Under the pieces are notes generated by a model that did not search any database, had not been told where the DNA came from, and worked only from the letters and a program-made list of their open reading frames with translations. 64,000 nt of DNA from Setophaga petechia (Eukaryota; Chordata; Aves; Passeriformes; Parulidae), in the NCBI GenBank assembly GCA_024362935.1, contig JANCRA010000007.1, positions 14,138,503 through 14,202,502 of the forward strand, in the 5' to 3' direction. This document shows, in pieces, positions 26,796 to 39,478 of this stretch. Made by a program: the position numbers and the translations under genes. Position 1 is the stretch's first letter. Each line of letters begins with the position of its first letter.

Positions 26796-28192
26796 ATTAC
26801 AAGCAATCAACTGGAGTACTTCCTGTAATCAAGATAAACAAGTTAGGCAATTTCTCCACTGTTTCTTACTTCTTTCTCATATTTGAGACTGTTTTATCCC
26901 ATTTGTGAAGCACTTTGAGACTTTTTTGAGACAAAATCCCGAAAGCATTTTGTCATCTGTGACAGATATTTCTCACTCAATAGGATTTTGGTTAATTTAG
27001 CATTTTTCATTTCATGACAACTTCTTTATCTATTTTATATTCAATTTTGTGCTTAGTTTGATTTGCCTTCTGTTAGGTGGGAGGAAACAAAAGAAGAGGG
27101 TGGCAGAAAATGCATGCACCTTTTTGTCCTTTATGCTTTTCTATTCAGGAACACTTATCTGTATTTTTAATAACTTAGTCCCATCTACAGTTGCTTCATA
27201 TATATTTCCAAGTTTCTATCATATTTAAGGTTAATCTACTTAAATGGATTTTTAAAAGCATATTTTGAAAGAATGATCTCAATGTAAGGCTTGAACCACA
27301 GAAAATACAGTTAAAGACTAATGCCTTACATGATAATTGTCTAATTTTCTTAATGGACATATTTCTGTGGTGTGTAGAGACCAAAGAATAATGAAAAGTG
27401 TCATTTCATTTAAATTTTTTGCCCTCATCAATAAAGTGAAATGCTTGTTTGCCCTCTTGCCTGCTACTTGGTAATTGAAAGGGCCTTCAGAGACTATTTG
27501 AATGTGATAATAATTTGGTCTTAGTAGAGAAAATTAATAAGAAATGTTCTGTTAACTATAAAAAATGAAAATAAATGTAAAGGCTAGGTATTAGTTTGAC
27601 ATTTTGTGAAATATTTTCAGGGGAAATTTTAACCTGTACATCACTGACTTATCCTCTTTTTTTATTTACTTAGGTATTGCAGGCAGTAAGTTCACTTGTT
27701 ACATAATCTTATGACAAGTTCAGAGGTTATTTATTTCTAACAATGTGGTCTGATACACAATCAGAAGCTACAAAAGCAAACTTAGTTCTATTTTTATCAA
27801 TAAATTTATATTAAATTTTTTATCCAAAATTCTTAACCTATAGTGATAACTTACATAACTATTGATATAAATTCCTGCTAAATTGAACCAATCATGTTTT
27901 TGAGAAGCACTGTTTGTCTATTTGAACAAAAAGTTGGAGTGACTTTCTGTTCTTTTTCATTTCCCTATGTTGTCTGGAGTTCTTAATTGCTTCTCTTTTA
28001 CACATGTCTTAATGTTTAATTGTCTTATATAACTGACCTAACAGCTTTTACCAGTAGGTTTTTAGTGTGTCTTACTTTGTGATTTCACTTAGATTATGTC
28101 TGCATTGTCTGTCTTTGTAAATATCAAGACACTTAAAATCCTACATGTATTTATCTTTTTAAGATCCCTATGCAACAGAAACTGTTGTTGCT

Positions 28193-28290
28193 CTTGTTTT
28201 ATAGCTGCAGGGTGAAGACATGAAGAGGTTAGACAATGTGACTGAGGACTTTCAAAATTTGGTAGCAGAACAGGGACATTCAGCATGCCT
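28193..28290 (-). mobile_element. MIR-like SINE fragment (antisense), diverged
   Basis: Read on the + strand it runs ttgttttatagctgcagggt, gaagacatgaagaggttaga, then tgactgaggactttc, then gtagcagaacagggacattc. That is the order of the reverse-complemented MIR core: 'ttttacagatgagg', 'gaggttaagtgac', 'cagagc'. Mismatches are many, as expected for an element older than the amniote radiations. Recognition is by eye only. Confidence 0.5.
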
Positions 28291-31200
28291 CTCAATGACT
28301 AGGCTGGTATGGAAATCTGCCAGACAGTTTTTCAGTTATTTGGAAATACTGTTTCACATCAATGAAAGTGTTACATCATAACATTTCCATTAATGTGTAG
28401 AAATTTTTAATCTTTGAAATGAATCTTTTTGTACTTCAGCTTTCAGATAATGTAGGTGTCTGCTGTTTCTTATTCTTAAGTGAGAACCATACCCGGGAAC
28501 CCTTCATTTGACAGACTGGAGAGCTATTTGTGGAATCATGGGTGGAACACTATATTTTACTAGTCTAGTTTATCTTGTCTCTCAGGTCAATGTCTTAGAA
28601 TTAAATCCTCTACTGCAGCAATTTCTGTCAGTCAAAGCAATGATGTGAAAAAGGAATTCTGTAAGAGTAACCTGTACCAGAAATATGAAGGTCACAGAAC
28701 ATGAAATCTGTGAGCATCACTGAAGGTTTGGACAAATGCAACAGAAAAGCTGGTCACTGCAAGAAGAGGAAAAAAGATTTTCTGGTGGTCAGCATAGAAA
28801 GTAAGGCTCTGCTTGTAAGGAAGGACTGGCAAGGTGCTTCTTAGAAATCCTTGGGAATGCAGAAAACAGTAAAACATCTCAGTCTTAAACTAATAAGAAA
28901 ACCTTTGTCTTCTATTTTTGACTTATTTTTCTTAATCTTCCAAATTTGCAGACAACAAATTTATATGGCTTGTGAATATTTTATGCGAGCAAAATGCTGG
29001 GTTATCTTATCAGCCATGTTTTCCACAGATCATTCTGGTTCTTTTATTCAGTGAAAGGAATAACGTTTGTCTGGGTATCAATAATTCATCTTTTGAAACA
29101 AGTTGAACCATAGCTACAGTATGACAACTGACGTCAGTGTAAACTAATATGCAAAGAAATGCTGTGGGTAGGCCAGTTTAGAAGTACCTCTTACCTCACA
29201 TTTAGTTAGTTTAGCCTTTGCTTTCTCTTGTCTTACAAGTCTGACTTAAAAGAGGTTTGGAAGTCTCCATAAAGCTGTTCATTTCTCACATTGCCATTTG
29301 TTTTCTTTATTAATATTCCAGTGAAAACTTGTGTTTCCTAAGCTGCACTAGAACAGGTGAACAGCTGCAGGGTGGGTTTTTTGTTTGGCTTGTTTTTAGC
29401 ACTGGATGAAGTGGTACTCAGTAACTGTTCAGATGGAGACAATGGATGGTAACTTTATCTGACAGAAGGCCTCTGCCATGGCAATAGTTACCTGAAGTCT
29501 TAACGTTCACTGTACATTGCCCAGCTTCAGAGAATGCAGCATAATATTATGGTTTTATATAAATTTAAGACCCCTATTTGGAGTTGTGAAAGTGATGAGT
29601 GGACGTATTGAAGGATATGAAATTAAATTATTGATAGAAGTCTAATAATTTTAAACTCAGTGTTTTAGACATTTGCCCAAGAGAAAGGAGAAATAGTCTC
29701 ATATGCAAAATTATTCCTCTTCACATAGCACCTCTTGGTGGCTTTGGGGAAACAGGTAAATGAAAAGGAAAGAAACGTAAATACGAATTCCTAATTTGTA
29801 AGAATGACACTATCATAGTGTTGTTGATTGATATAAAACATTTCATAAAATGCCAGGCTCTAGGAATGCAATGCTGTTAATTTAAGGGCAGTTAATAGAG
29901 ATAAAATTGTTATTTGCTGGCATCATTGTCTAAAGCAGCCCTTTCCTAACTGCTCCAAATGATGTTTTCTTATTGTATTATTACTGCATACTTTTAACTA
30001 GGAGCAGCTGCCATTCTGACAGGCCCTTTCTCATCTCATGTTATCTAGGGTGAGAGTCAAAGGCCAATACTGTATTTGCTTCATTGGTGTAACTGTTTTT
30101 AAACATCTTCTTAGACTGAGCATACTACTTTCTCTTGAGTGATGTGGTCATGACTCATTGCTCTGTATCCCATTACAGGTGATACTTAATGATTTTTGTG
30201 TAATATTCAGCTAGTTACATGTTAGATAAATGAGATTTCTAAATCCTTTTTTTTTTGTTTCATCACACTTCAACCCAGGTATTTTCCCTCACATTACTGA
30301 CTCCCTGTTTCACATGTTTTAAAACATATTTTAACAACATAGCAAGTTTTTTCAGTACCATACATCAGAGACTACTTTTCAGGTTGTGTTCATGTTGTCC
30401 TGTGTTTTTAGGACTTGTAAAAAAGATTATTCTTAGATATGTTTTAAGGTTTCATAATAATTTTCTGATTTTATTTTGTGTTGTCCTGAGTTGGATGAGG
30501 TGTCTATGCAGTGGTTCTATGTTTATATAGGTATTTTAGAGGTGAAATGGAGTAGACAGGGCTATGTTTTGAAAACTGTTACCTGTTTTTGAGTGAATTT
30601 TGCCTTTTTGAGTTCTTCCTTAAGGTGACTGTCTTCAAGAATCCCAGAACTTAGGTGATCTAAATCAATATTTATTGCTGAAAATAGAAGACAAACCATT
30701 GAAGTTTCTGGTCCAGGTCTGTGCCAAACCATTGGTGGAACGCTGAGTACTGATTCCTGTACACACACCTCCTCATCATGCTAGTTTCCATTTAGTCATT
30801 AAGTTCAGGAAATAAATATTCCACAATATACTGCTTCTCATTTAATCTACCTGCATGTTCCTGCCATGAAGTAATTAAAATAATGAAAACTGGTAAGCAG
30901 AGTGGGTAAAGATCTCTTACTTGTAATATTGAACTTGTAAATAATTAAGCAGCTATCGTCACTGTCAGGTTATTACTTTAAGCACCTTTTTCAGGTGTTG
31001 GTGTTGGTTACTCAGTGCACTGGGATGAGAAAATAGCAATGAAACAAGACTATACATTTAATAACAGGACTGAATTTTTTGTTCAGTATAAAAAAAAAAG
31101 CAGCCTTTAAACCTCCTTTAGTGATCACTGCACAATTGCATAATGAGTCGGGGATCAACTTTGCCTAATACTCAACTGCCAATTAAGTAAGATAAAAGCT

Positions 31201-31765
31201 AGCTATGTAGATAAAAAATATAAAATATCCCAACTGAATACAAATATTACATAACAGCAACTAATCTGCATGTTAATTATAGCTACAATAATGGCAGGAT
31301 CATGAGAGTCTGTTCCAAATCATACTTGGCAGGGCATGATTGTTTTACTTAAATTTTAATTAAGAAATAATATGGGTGGGAGATTTTAATAGAGGTGAAA
31401 TAAGTGGCATAAATACAGAAATATAGTCATTCAATGCATTGAAGACTTTAATACCTTTAGAGAATCAAATACTGAATAGATTTTTCATGTTTTACTGCTG
31501 TATTCTATTGGCAACCAAAAGTCAATACAGCAAACAACTGTAGGTTATGAAAACCTTTTCAAAATATAAAAGCTACCTTTCTCCTTCAATTAAGTAAATT
31601 GCCTACTATTTCATTGAGTGCTAGGAAATTTTAAATTATTTTTATATCTTATGACCAATCACATCTATTGACAAAAAGATTGGGGGTAAGGAACATGTAC
31701 ACAATAAAATAATTTTCTAACCTTAATAACAAGTTCAATAAAATTGACTTTTTTATTCAGCTTTT

Positions 31766-31797
31766 TGTTATTATTTATTTTGTTATTATTTATTTCA
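31766..31797. repeat. AT-rich tandem repeat of a ttgttattattta unit
   Basis: The unit gttattatttatt appears twice in immediate succession with T-rich joins. It is low-complexity slippage sequence with no sign of function. Confidence 0.85.
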
Positions 31798-31926
31798 GTT
31801 TTTGGTGTTCTGTAGTTCTGTAACTTTCTATGGCAAGGTCTGTAGTTGTGTTTTTAGCAAGCTGTGCACCTGTGCACTTTTAAACAAGTGCTGCTGAGTG
31901 AAAAGATCAGAAAAACCCATGGTTTC

Positions 31927-32030
31927 ATCCTGGCTCTGCCAGTGACTTCTCTAATGACTAAGTTAGGCACCTGATCACAACCTCACTTTCTTATCTGAGA
32001 GGAAGAGATAATTATAACTCCTTTACTATG
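31927..32030 (+). mobile_element. MIR-like SINE fragment (sense), diverged
   Basis: The order of blocks resembles a MIR core. It starts with ctggctctgccagtgac, then a tctctaatgactaagt stretch, then cacaacctcactttcttatc and tgagaggaagagataattat. In MIR the same positions read as a gctctgccac block, the 'aagtcac' part, then 'cctcagtttcctcatctgtaaaat'. Similarity is by eye and diverged, so another ancient SINE or chance composition is possible. It lies about 2.3 kb upstream of the exon. Confidence 0.5.
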
Positions 32031-32084
32031 AAAAGTATAAATATATATACAACATAAACTTGTACAGAGTATAAAAGTTCACTG

Positions 32085-32720
32085 TGCAATGCAGAGGAGG
32101 ACCATGGAGCAGAACTGGTGTGAAGCTTACGGTTCTGAAAGACAAGAGCAGTTACAAAAGGCAGAGAAGCTGAAGGGAAGAGGGAAATGGCATGTGTGGT
32201 GTTTTAAGCAGTCTGTAGCTGTCAGGGCTGTGGGGCTCCCATGCGCCAGGGGCCTGCCCAGCGCCATGGCTGGGCTGGTGGGACAGGGTAGGGGGAACTG
32301 GCTGTGGCTTCACCAAGGCTGGAAAGGACAGGACAGTGGGAGCCCTGAATGGGGCTGAAGTGCTGTCATGGGCCAAAGAGGGCGTCTGAGTCAGGGGAGA
32401 CCCTGGGGACAGCAGCTAGGACCAGTGAGGCCTTGGAAATACGTCTGGGTTGCCTTGCTTCAGTGTTGTTTGGAGTATAGAGCCTTGTGTTCTCTTTCCT
32501 GGTTTATAATTGAAACCTTTATGGTGGTGAAGGCATTTCTTTGGCTCTGATCTCTATGGCTTTGGGTCCCAGTTGGCTCCAGGCGAGCATTCCTGTCGTA
32601 CATCCCTGTCCTCTGCAGTGAGCTCATCCTGTAGGTTGTGCTCCGTGCGTGTGCAGTGCAGGATACGTCTTTCAACACCGAGTGCAGAACATCTGATTCA
32701 CTGTGTCCAAATTTGTCAGT
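32085..32720. other. GC-elevated segment upstream of the KCNMA1 exon
   Basis: From about 32085 the composition changes to GC-rich (gggctcccatgcgccagggg, ctgtcatgggccaaagaggg) and includes scattered CpGs up to about 32700. Moderate elevation continues to about 33640. Open frames occur on both strands here, as expected of GC-rich DNA, without known motifs. Candidates are an ancient LTR fragment or a regulatory region of KCNMA1. It lies about 1.6-2.2 kb upstream of the exon. Confidence 0.5.
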
Positions 32721-34270
32721 GAATGAGGTCCAGCTATGCAAATACAAAGTAATTTTAAACTTCTGTTGCGTTATTTGCTTGGGAAGTGTACTGAATTACT
32801 GTTGTAACTCTGAATAATTTGTTATTATCAATATAGTAACATCACACTTTGCTGTAATCGCTAGTAAGAACATGGAGCCTGCTTTCTGGGAGAGAAACTA
32901 AAAGAGAAGAAATAATCTGATTAGCTAATTAAGTTGCAGTGTTGAGCTTCTCTGAAAACAACTGTTGGTCTCTGTTTTACATTTGTAGCATTGTTCTACT
33001 GTTCATTGCTAGCAGATTCAGTGACATTGCTTTGTTAGTTCCGTGTTACTCTCAGGAAGTTCCTGTACCCTTGTGTCCAGCTGTGTCCTCAAGGCCATCT
33101 CACAGCTCTGGGTTTTGACTATCACAGGATATACTTCTACTGTAGTAATCATCACATAACCACCATTTATACAGCATCTTTGCTTGTATAAAGATATCCC
33201 AAAGGGAATTAATGGCAATTGATTTCCTGCTTACTGGCCTACAGACAAGTAATCTATAAACAAGATCCTTCAAGCTGTGTGTCTGTGCAGAGTGCTTGGA
33301 ACACTAATGCAGATCTAGTGCTCAGGACTTGCTTCAGTGCTGAATTTTGCTGCCTCTCCTATTTTTGTTTAGCATAACTTGTCAGGTATTCAGGAAGTCA
33401 TTAGTATTATGCTGTCACCAAAGGCATGCTCGTGGCACAGTGATGCTTTGCATGCAGTACGATTTAAACACTGTACAATCCACGCTGGCTTTTCCTGTCG
33501 TTTCCCTTGATGTTTGTGCAGCACCCATCACTGTAGCTCATCACAGGCAGTCACAGAGCACAACGTCCTTGCTGCAGCATCCATGAGAGACTGATGTGAA
33601 TTCCAGTGCGTGTTACTCATCAGTGAGCGTGGTGCAGCTGAGGCTCCTCTAATTTCTAGCTCTTCTTTCTGTGAGAGCCACTTACTGACAGAATAATTCC
33701 TGTGATATATTAAACACTTCCATTGAAACACAGGTTCACTGATGGTGTGGCAGCTCCCTGCAGATTCTTTATGATGGATTTTGTTCCCCTCACACTTCAT
33801 AATTGCTGTCTTGTTACATCATGCTTCTCAGTGAAGGTTTACTCAGATAATTAATTCTAGTGATGGGAAATTAAAATTGTACATAAATTATGTTCACACC
33901 TAGTATGCAGTATTTTGAACCGATACATCGAAAGGTCTTTTGGTGTATGTCTGATAAATTCATTTGTATGTAACTCTGTAATTGCAAACAGAGCTGTTGT
34001 CAATTATGTTGCTTGAAACAAAGTAACATATTGTATATTTAGTGCTAAGTATATGTTTTGAAGATGTAATGTCAAGGAGAGTATTATTATCTAGTTAGTC
34101 TGGTACCTTATATAACATTTCTATTTCTCTTATTTCTAAAGATGTGGCCAAATAGGTTCTTAGTTTCACCTAGCTGGGATCCAGGAAGACAGATTTTCTG
34201 GTTTTTATTACTATTCTTGGCCCCACCTATATATACTGACTTTCACTGTCAAATTGCTAAACATTAACCC

Positions 34271-34287
34271 AAATACTTACTTTTCAG
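34271..34287 (+). other. KCNMA1: 3' splice site of KCNMA1 intron 1
   Basis: The acceptor ends in ttacttttcag at 34277-34287. The pyrimidine tract is short. A plausible branch point is the cattaac at 34262-34268, about 20 nt upstream of the AG. The AG is followed directly by GAG, giving a phase-0 exon start that matches the known Slo1 reading frame. Confidence 0.9.
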
Positions 34288-34452
34288 GAGGCCCAGAAGA
34301 TCAATGGTGGTGGAGATACACAGGCAGATGGAGCCTGCAAACCAACAGATGAAAAAGAGGAGAACGTGGCAGCAGAAGTGGGATGGATGACGTCTGTGAA
34401 GGATTGGGCAGGAGTCATGATATCTGCCCAGACATTAACTGGCAGAGTACTT
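34288..34452 (+). CDS. KCNMA1: KCNMA1 (BK/Slo1 channel alpha) exon, S0-S1 linker and start of S1; partial CDS
   Basis: This exon encodes 55 residues of the pore-forming subunit of the plasma-membrane BK potassium channel. The translation opens with [15 protein letters not shown], passes through an acidic DEKEE segment, and ends with [20 protein letters not shown] followed by LTGRVL. The second half matches vertebrate Slo1 essentially residue for residue as I know the family. Residues 1-30 are the variable cytosolic S0-S1 linker, about residues 31-50 the conserved pre-S1 stretch, and the last residues enter S1. Asp39 of the exon (codon 34402-34404) corresponds to D99 of mammalian Slo1, a ligand of the low-affinity Mg2+ site at the voltage-sensor/cytosolic-domain interface. 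The exon is 165 nt, phase 0 at both ends, between an AG acceptor and a GTAAGT donor. It has one codon more than the human exon (54), a Cys at residue 17 where human has Leu, and Asn26 where human has Ala. No frameshift or stop is present. The preceding exon (N-terminus and S0) and the next one (rest of S1) were not found here. Confidence 0.96.
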
Positions 34453-34458
34453 GTAAGT
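34453..34458 (+). other. KCNMA1: 5' splice site of KCNMA1 intron 2
   Basis: The donor GTAAGT is a perfect consensus hexamer after the codon pair gta ctt. The exon ends in TT rather than the preferred AG, but the intronic side is optimal. The exon therefore ends after Val-Leu at the start of S1, in phase 0. Confidence 0.93.
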
Positions 34459-36940
34459 TTTCCATGATTTTCTATGTTTTTATTTTAAAGGAAGCACTGT
34501 GTCCCAGCATTAGTGGAGGATTTTTGATTGGCTTGTTGCATCAGCACTGAGTCAATCCCAATTTTCTCTGCAAATAGCAGACTAGTTCCCACTGCAAGAG
34601 AGAGGCAGAGACAGCAAGTCAGAAAAAATGGCTGCCAGTCCCCTCCCCAGCCTGTTTCACTATCTGCCCCGTGATTTTGAGCTACAAAGAGTGAATTTAT
34701 CAATTTCATATTAGGTGTTAAAACTATAGAGCTATTTTATCTGAAAGTAAAATTGTACCTGGAAGAATGGAAGCAAACTTGAAAATTAAGCCCAGTGTTA
34801 CAAATGTAGAGAGTGGTCAGAACTGAAAAGCAAAGGCAAGATTTAATTTGCTATGCAGTGAGATTTGTGATATATTCAATGGAATAATAATGATTTTATA
34901 TTCCCTTTATATTTTTTCTTTATTAGTGTAAAAATCCTTCAAACCTGTGAGCAGTTACATATCTAATGGAGCTGGTGATGATAATATGTGGTTTAAAGGG
35001 AAAGAAACGTGTTCATTTTTCACTTTATTTAAACATAATTTCTTTAGAGCATTGTCAAATAGTAAAATGCAAGGGTTTTCTGTGGAGTTCACTGCAGTAA
35101 AAAGTGTCTCCTATGTAATTTGGATCACTTTTCTTTTTAGAATGCACATACTTATAAAGTAGAAGCTAAAGTGTTTGAAATCCCATTTGAAACTTCAGAG
35201 AATCCCAGTGAAATTTTGTAACTAGTTTGAGAGGTAATCATCACTGAAATATAATGTTCTTGGTGTCACAACCTTTGAAAATGTGACTTTTGCTCTTAAA
35301 CAATGTAGATGGGAATTTGACATGTCATTTAAAAATGTGTCCACGTTACATTGCATAAGCACATGATTTGAGAACATGCTAATTGGACCCATGCAGTTCT
35401 GTTTGCATTTGATGTTGAATGGCATAAATATAAATAACAGTAAAAGGTACAAGTTTGCATAAAATCTGTTCAGGAAAATACTGATTTACATTGAAGTGCT
35501 GTAAAATGCTGTAGATGATGGAAGTATCAGATTTCTGAGGTGAGTTTCTCAAAGAAGAATCAGACACATTCATAATTAATCTCAAGATGCAGGAAATTAG
35601 ACATGTTTATGAACTGATTTTGCTTCCTGAAATTATATCATTTGAGTAAGAAGAGAAAGATTTTCCTAATTAGATGGAGTGTTTGATATACAGAATGAAG
35701 TCATATGTATATTGTTCAATTTGACACAGTTCAGTCTATGGAAATCTTTAGACCCTTGACTGGGCTTCTGAGAAATTATTAAAAAAGGGTAGAGGGCCTC
35801 ACTACTCATTTGGGGAAAACCAATGGATCTTTAATTATGTAAGTATTTATAGTAAATTTTCCTGGGAAATATAGATAGGCATTTTATGTGCCTTTGGTTT
35901 GTTTCCTTGTGTGTTTTGGTTTTTTTCAGTATTTTTCACAACTAGATTTCTTCTTGCTGCTTTTTTTTTTACTTTTAATTTCTTTTTTTTTTCTGAATGA
36001 GAGAACTCAATTTTTTTTAGTGTTGAGGGGGAAAAATCCCCACAACCTCTTGTAATAAGTAATAGTTCTCTAGCTGCTAGAGTGAAATTTAGTAGTTCAG
36101 AAATTGTGGGATTTCTCTCTGTTTCCAAAGACACAGTGGCTGTTATCTCCTTGCTTTCAGGAGAATAGGAGCTCAAAGGATCATTTGGTATTTGACAGAT
36201 AAGAAATTGGACAAGCAGGTGTGATTGGTACACACATACATTTTTTGACAGTGTTTTTGACAGTATCAGCTATTTCATCAGGTTTTTAAAGCAGGAAGAG
36301 AAACCTTCAGCAAACATGAGTATGCAGCATCTCAGAATTCAAATATGAAGTTTAATACATTTTCTCAAGGATGAGACAAGTTCTCATAAATTTCTTTTTT
36401 TTCTTTCATTTTGGACCCCTCTCATCCTGGAAATGTCCTGTAGCCAACCTTCTTGTGAAATTAACATAGATTTTTTTTTATTTTTTCTGTGCATGTGTAA
36501 TATTCTTAGGATGCAGTTAATCTGAATAGGACTTAATTTAGAATAAAATATATTAATTGGCTAGAGAATAGGAATTGAATGCATGCTTCACTGATTTAGT
36601 CTTTCATACTCATATTATTCCAAGCCTCTTACAATTCCAATATGGCATTAGTTTTGCAGCAGTGAAGCATGTGCATTCTTTGATAAAACCATTTGTTTTG
36701 CTCTGACATTACAATTTTTCTTAGATAGTTATGCAAGGTTTGGTGGGACTTACAGAATATTGTAGTCAGGCAAAAATAAATAGTGCCAGATCTTCCCTTT
36801 AGCTGTGGTTTAGATTTCTGAACTTAAAGGAGAAAAGGGAAAGTCTTTCTCAGCTTCTAGATCTGACTGTGCACAGGCAGGAATCACAAGATGTTCCATG
36901 CCCTGTATGATATGGTGTGGTTTTGCTGGTGGCCCACCCC

Positions 36941-37013
36941 TCTTTTTTTTTTCCCCTCTTATTTTTTGGTTTTGTTTGCTGCTGCCTTTTTTTTTTTAAG
37001 TTTTTTTTTTAGT
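36941..37013. repeat. T-rich low-complexity tract
   Basis: Long T runs with ccc and gg interruptions. In composition it resembles the complement of the A/C tracts elsewhere, so both polarities occur in this gene. Confidence 0.85.
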
Positions 37014-39217
37014 TCTTGGAGATGGCAAAAATTATGTATGTATTTTAGATGATATACTATTACATTTGTATAAGAGTTCCCTTTTCCTCATCGGGGTCAA
37101 AAAGTAGGAGCAATGACGTAAGGATTGAAGAGCAGATTCTTCCCCAGCTGGGGCATTTGTAGCAAGCCAGTGCCCAAGCTGCTGAGCAGGTACCTTGCAG
37201 TGTGTCAGTGTACCTGCACAGGCCCCATCATTGCAGATGTTCAGAGATTCTAAACTGTTTGCCAGTGTTTGGTACTCACCTGCCAGCTGTTCATGGGGAA
37301 TGGTTTGGATTCTCCTCATCTCTATTGAGAAATGAACTTTGTCTGTATAGTTATTTTTAATCTTTCATAGGCCTTGGTGGCACATAAATGAATCCAAGGG
37401 ATGAGTTCTAGATTGCCTCAATCTGTGACAGTGATGGGGGCTATTTCCAGGGTTTCCATAGGAATAGGAGCAATGTTCTCCATGTAAGTTCATGAGGTAA
37501 TGATAATGGAATAGAGTAGGAAGTGTTGAGTAAGTCTTGTTTGTTTCTATGGTAACTGCAGCTAATTTAAATTCCAGTTATGCATTTTCTGAATATTTAT
37601 TTATTATTGACAATAGCAAAGGTGTTTTTTTGCAGGCTTTTTTGTTCTGGATTGAAGAGTGGGCTTCTGCCCCGGGTCTGGTGAGAAGGTTCTTCTATTG
37701 CACATAGGTCTTTGAAACCGCACGTAGGTGCTACATTTAGATGTAGCAGTTCTGATTGTTGCTGTACTTTTTATTTTTGGGAAACTGCTGTAATTTCAGT
37801 GGATTTTGTATTTAAAGGAATAATGCATACTGCAGGGTGATTCTTGGGGTGTCCTCTGCAGGACCTGGAGTTGGATACAATGATCCTAATGCATCCATTC
37901 AATTCAGCATATTCTATGATTAACATATGCTAATCTTAAATTTTCTTTTCTCTGAGGTTTTTCGTGAGTTATATGGCTAATCAAACATAAACTATATTTT
38001 TTCTACTCAGTTTTACCAGTTTTAAGTACTGCTATGTGAAGAATGAATAAGGTTAGCATAAGGCACATGTATGGATAAAATCAAATAAAAAATTAATAAA
38101 TAGTACATTTTATAAAGAAATGACATGAAATATACTCTGAACTGGGCTTAGAACATTGCAAAAGGTGGAAAAGTAGAAAATTAGTGTATACATAACATGT
38201 GCAGTTTATCTTAATTAAAACTCCTTATTTTTATAGGCCTCCTTTTTGTAAGCCAGGTCTCACTGTAGCCTAGTCTACCTTCTTTTCAGTCAGGTTATAG
38301 CTGCTGCTATGGAAGTTACCCATTTTAAAGTCACCTTCAGACTTAGGGCTGTATTGCAGTGACTTTCGTGACCTTTAGATACTTGACCATGCTTGCAGAA
38401 ACCATTCTAATAGTATTTAAAAGCATGAGGCTTTTCCTACTGTGGGAATAAATATCTTCTGCTAAATTTTTTTGCAAGTACCACTACTTCTTTTCTTGTC
38501 TAAATTAAGGTACGCGTGGCATTCTGTCATTAAAATGAAGAAAAGCAAACACACTTTAAAAATAATATGTTAATTTTGAATGGTGTGATTATTTGGAGAA
38601 AGTCACGAATGTGTTTGCTCTTCAGATGGCAAACCTGGTTTAGGTAAACTTCTGTTATACAGTGCTTCATTGGTGATAAATTGGTGTAAGACTGCACTGT
38701 TGATAGCCTGTGCTGCTGTATATGCATGTCAAACATGAGTAAGAGCAAGTCTTTGCCTCTTTTTTCTTGCATGAATCTAGCATGAAAGTGTGTAAATACA
38801 GAAATGTGCCTTGAGGTGATGCCGTGCTGATCCTCATGATTAGTGTGTAGTGCAGGGGAAATTTACCTTCTACCTATGGGCCACTGACAATAGCCAGGTA
38901 TTGAACAAAAGATACTAACACAATTTTGCATATTTACAAAGCTTAATGCAGGAGACAGATGGCTTCCCCTAAGGCATTTGTGCTGTTCCTATGTGAAGGG
39001 CTGTTCTCATGATGCAGTTGATAATATTGGGGTTTTTATGTGGGTTCTTTTTTCCTCTTTGTACTTAGTGTATTTAAAAAAATAGTGCTTGTAATCAAAA
39101 CCCTGATGTGATAATGAATATTTTTGAAGAAAATTCTGTGTATGTTTTTGTACAGCTCTACCATCAATCATTGTTCTGAGGCATGGGGTAAATGGAACAA
39201 ACTGCTAAGCTTGTGGT

Positions 39218-39230
39218 AAAAAAAAAAAAA
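39218..39230. repeat. (A)13 homopolymer
   Basis: Thirteen consecutive A in intron 2, about 250 bp upstream of the exon-like segment at 39479. Confidence 0.95.
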
Positions 39231-39478
39231 TCTCCATTTTGATGTTCAGCAAAATTTTCACACAAAATATTTGTCTATCAAAATTAGTTTCCTTTTCTTT
39301 CTTACCTATGTTTTTTCCTTTTGAAACTGCTTTTAGGTATTTCTTGAATATTTGAAGGTTTCTTGAGGAATATTTTCAACATATCCCTCCTGGTGTCAGT
39401 AGTTTTATGTGGCTCCTTAAATTTGCGTTGCTTTGGCACAGGAGATTCCTCTCTGCTTTAATTAATGCTTTGTTTTAG

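Larger units (their letters stand above)
1..34287 (+). other. KCNMA1: KCNMA1 intron 1, 3' part (no other exon recognised)
   Basis: This is AT-rich, stop-dense sequence with no recognisable protein-coding exon on either strand. The longest open frame, 12410-12985 on +, has no familiar motif and looks fortuitous. Bases 1-2280 and 2410-12140 hold nothing I can name apart from homopolymers. 12.1-18.2 kb contains the inverted repeats listed separately. 19.5-22.2 kb has a GC-rich patch, a CR1 tail and A/C tracts. 22.2-28.1 kb holds a poly(A) run, a short hairpin-bearing repeat and otherwise nothing recognisable. 28.1-32.1 kb includes two MIR-like remnants, and 32.1-33.8 kb is GC-elevated. Assignment as intron follows from the exon at 34288. 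A very long first intron is usual for vertebrate KCNMA1, so the lack of the upstream exon is expected. Confidence 0.85.

Noticed and set aside
26900..26925. Possible L2/MIR 3' word (tgtgaagcactttgagac)
   Set aside because: Only about 18 bp look similar and the flanks do not continue the match.
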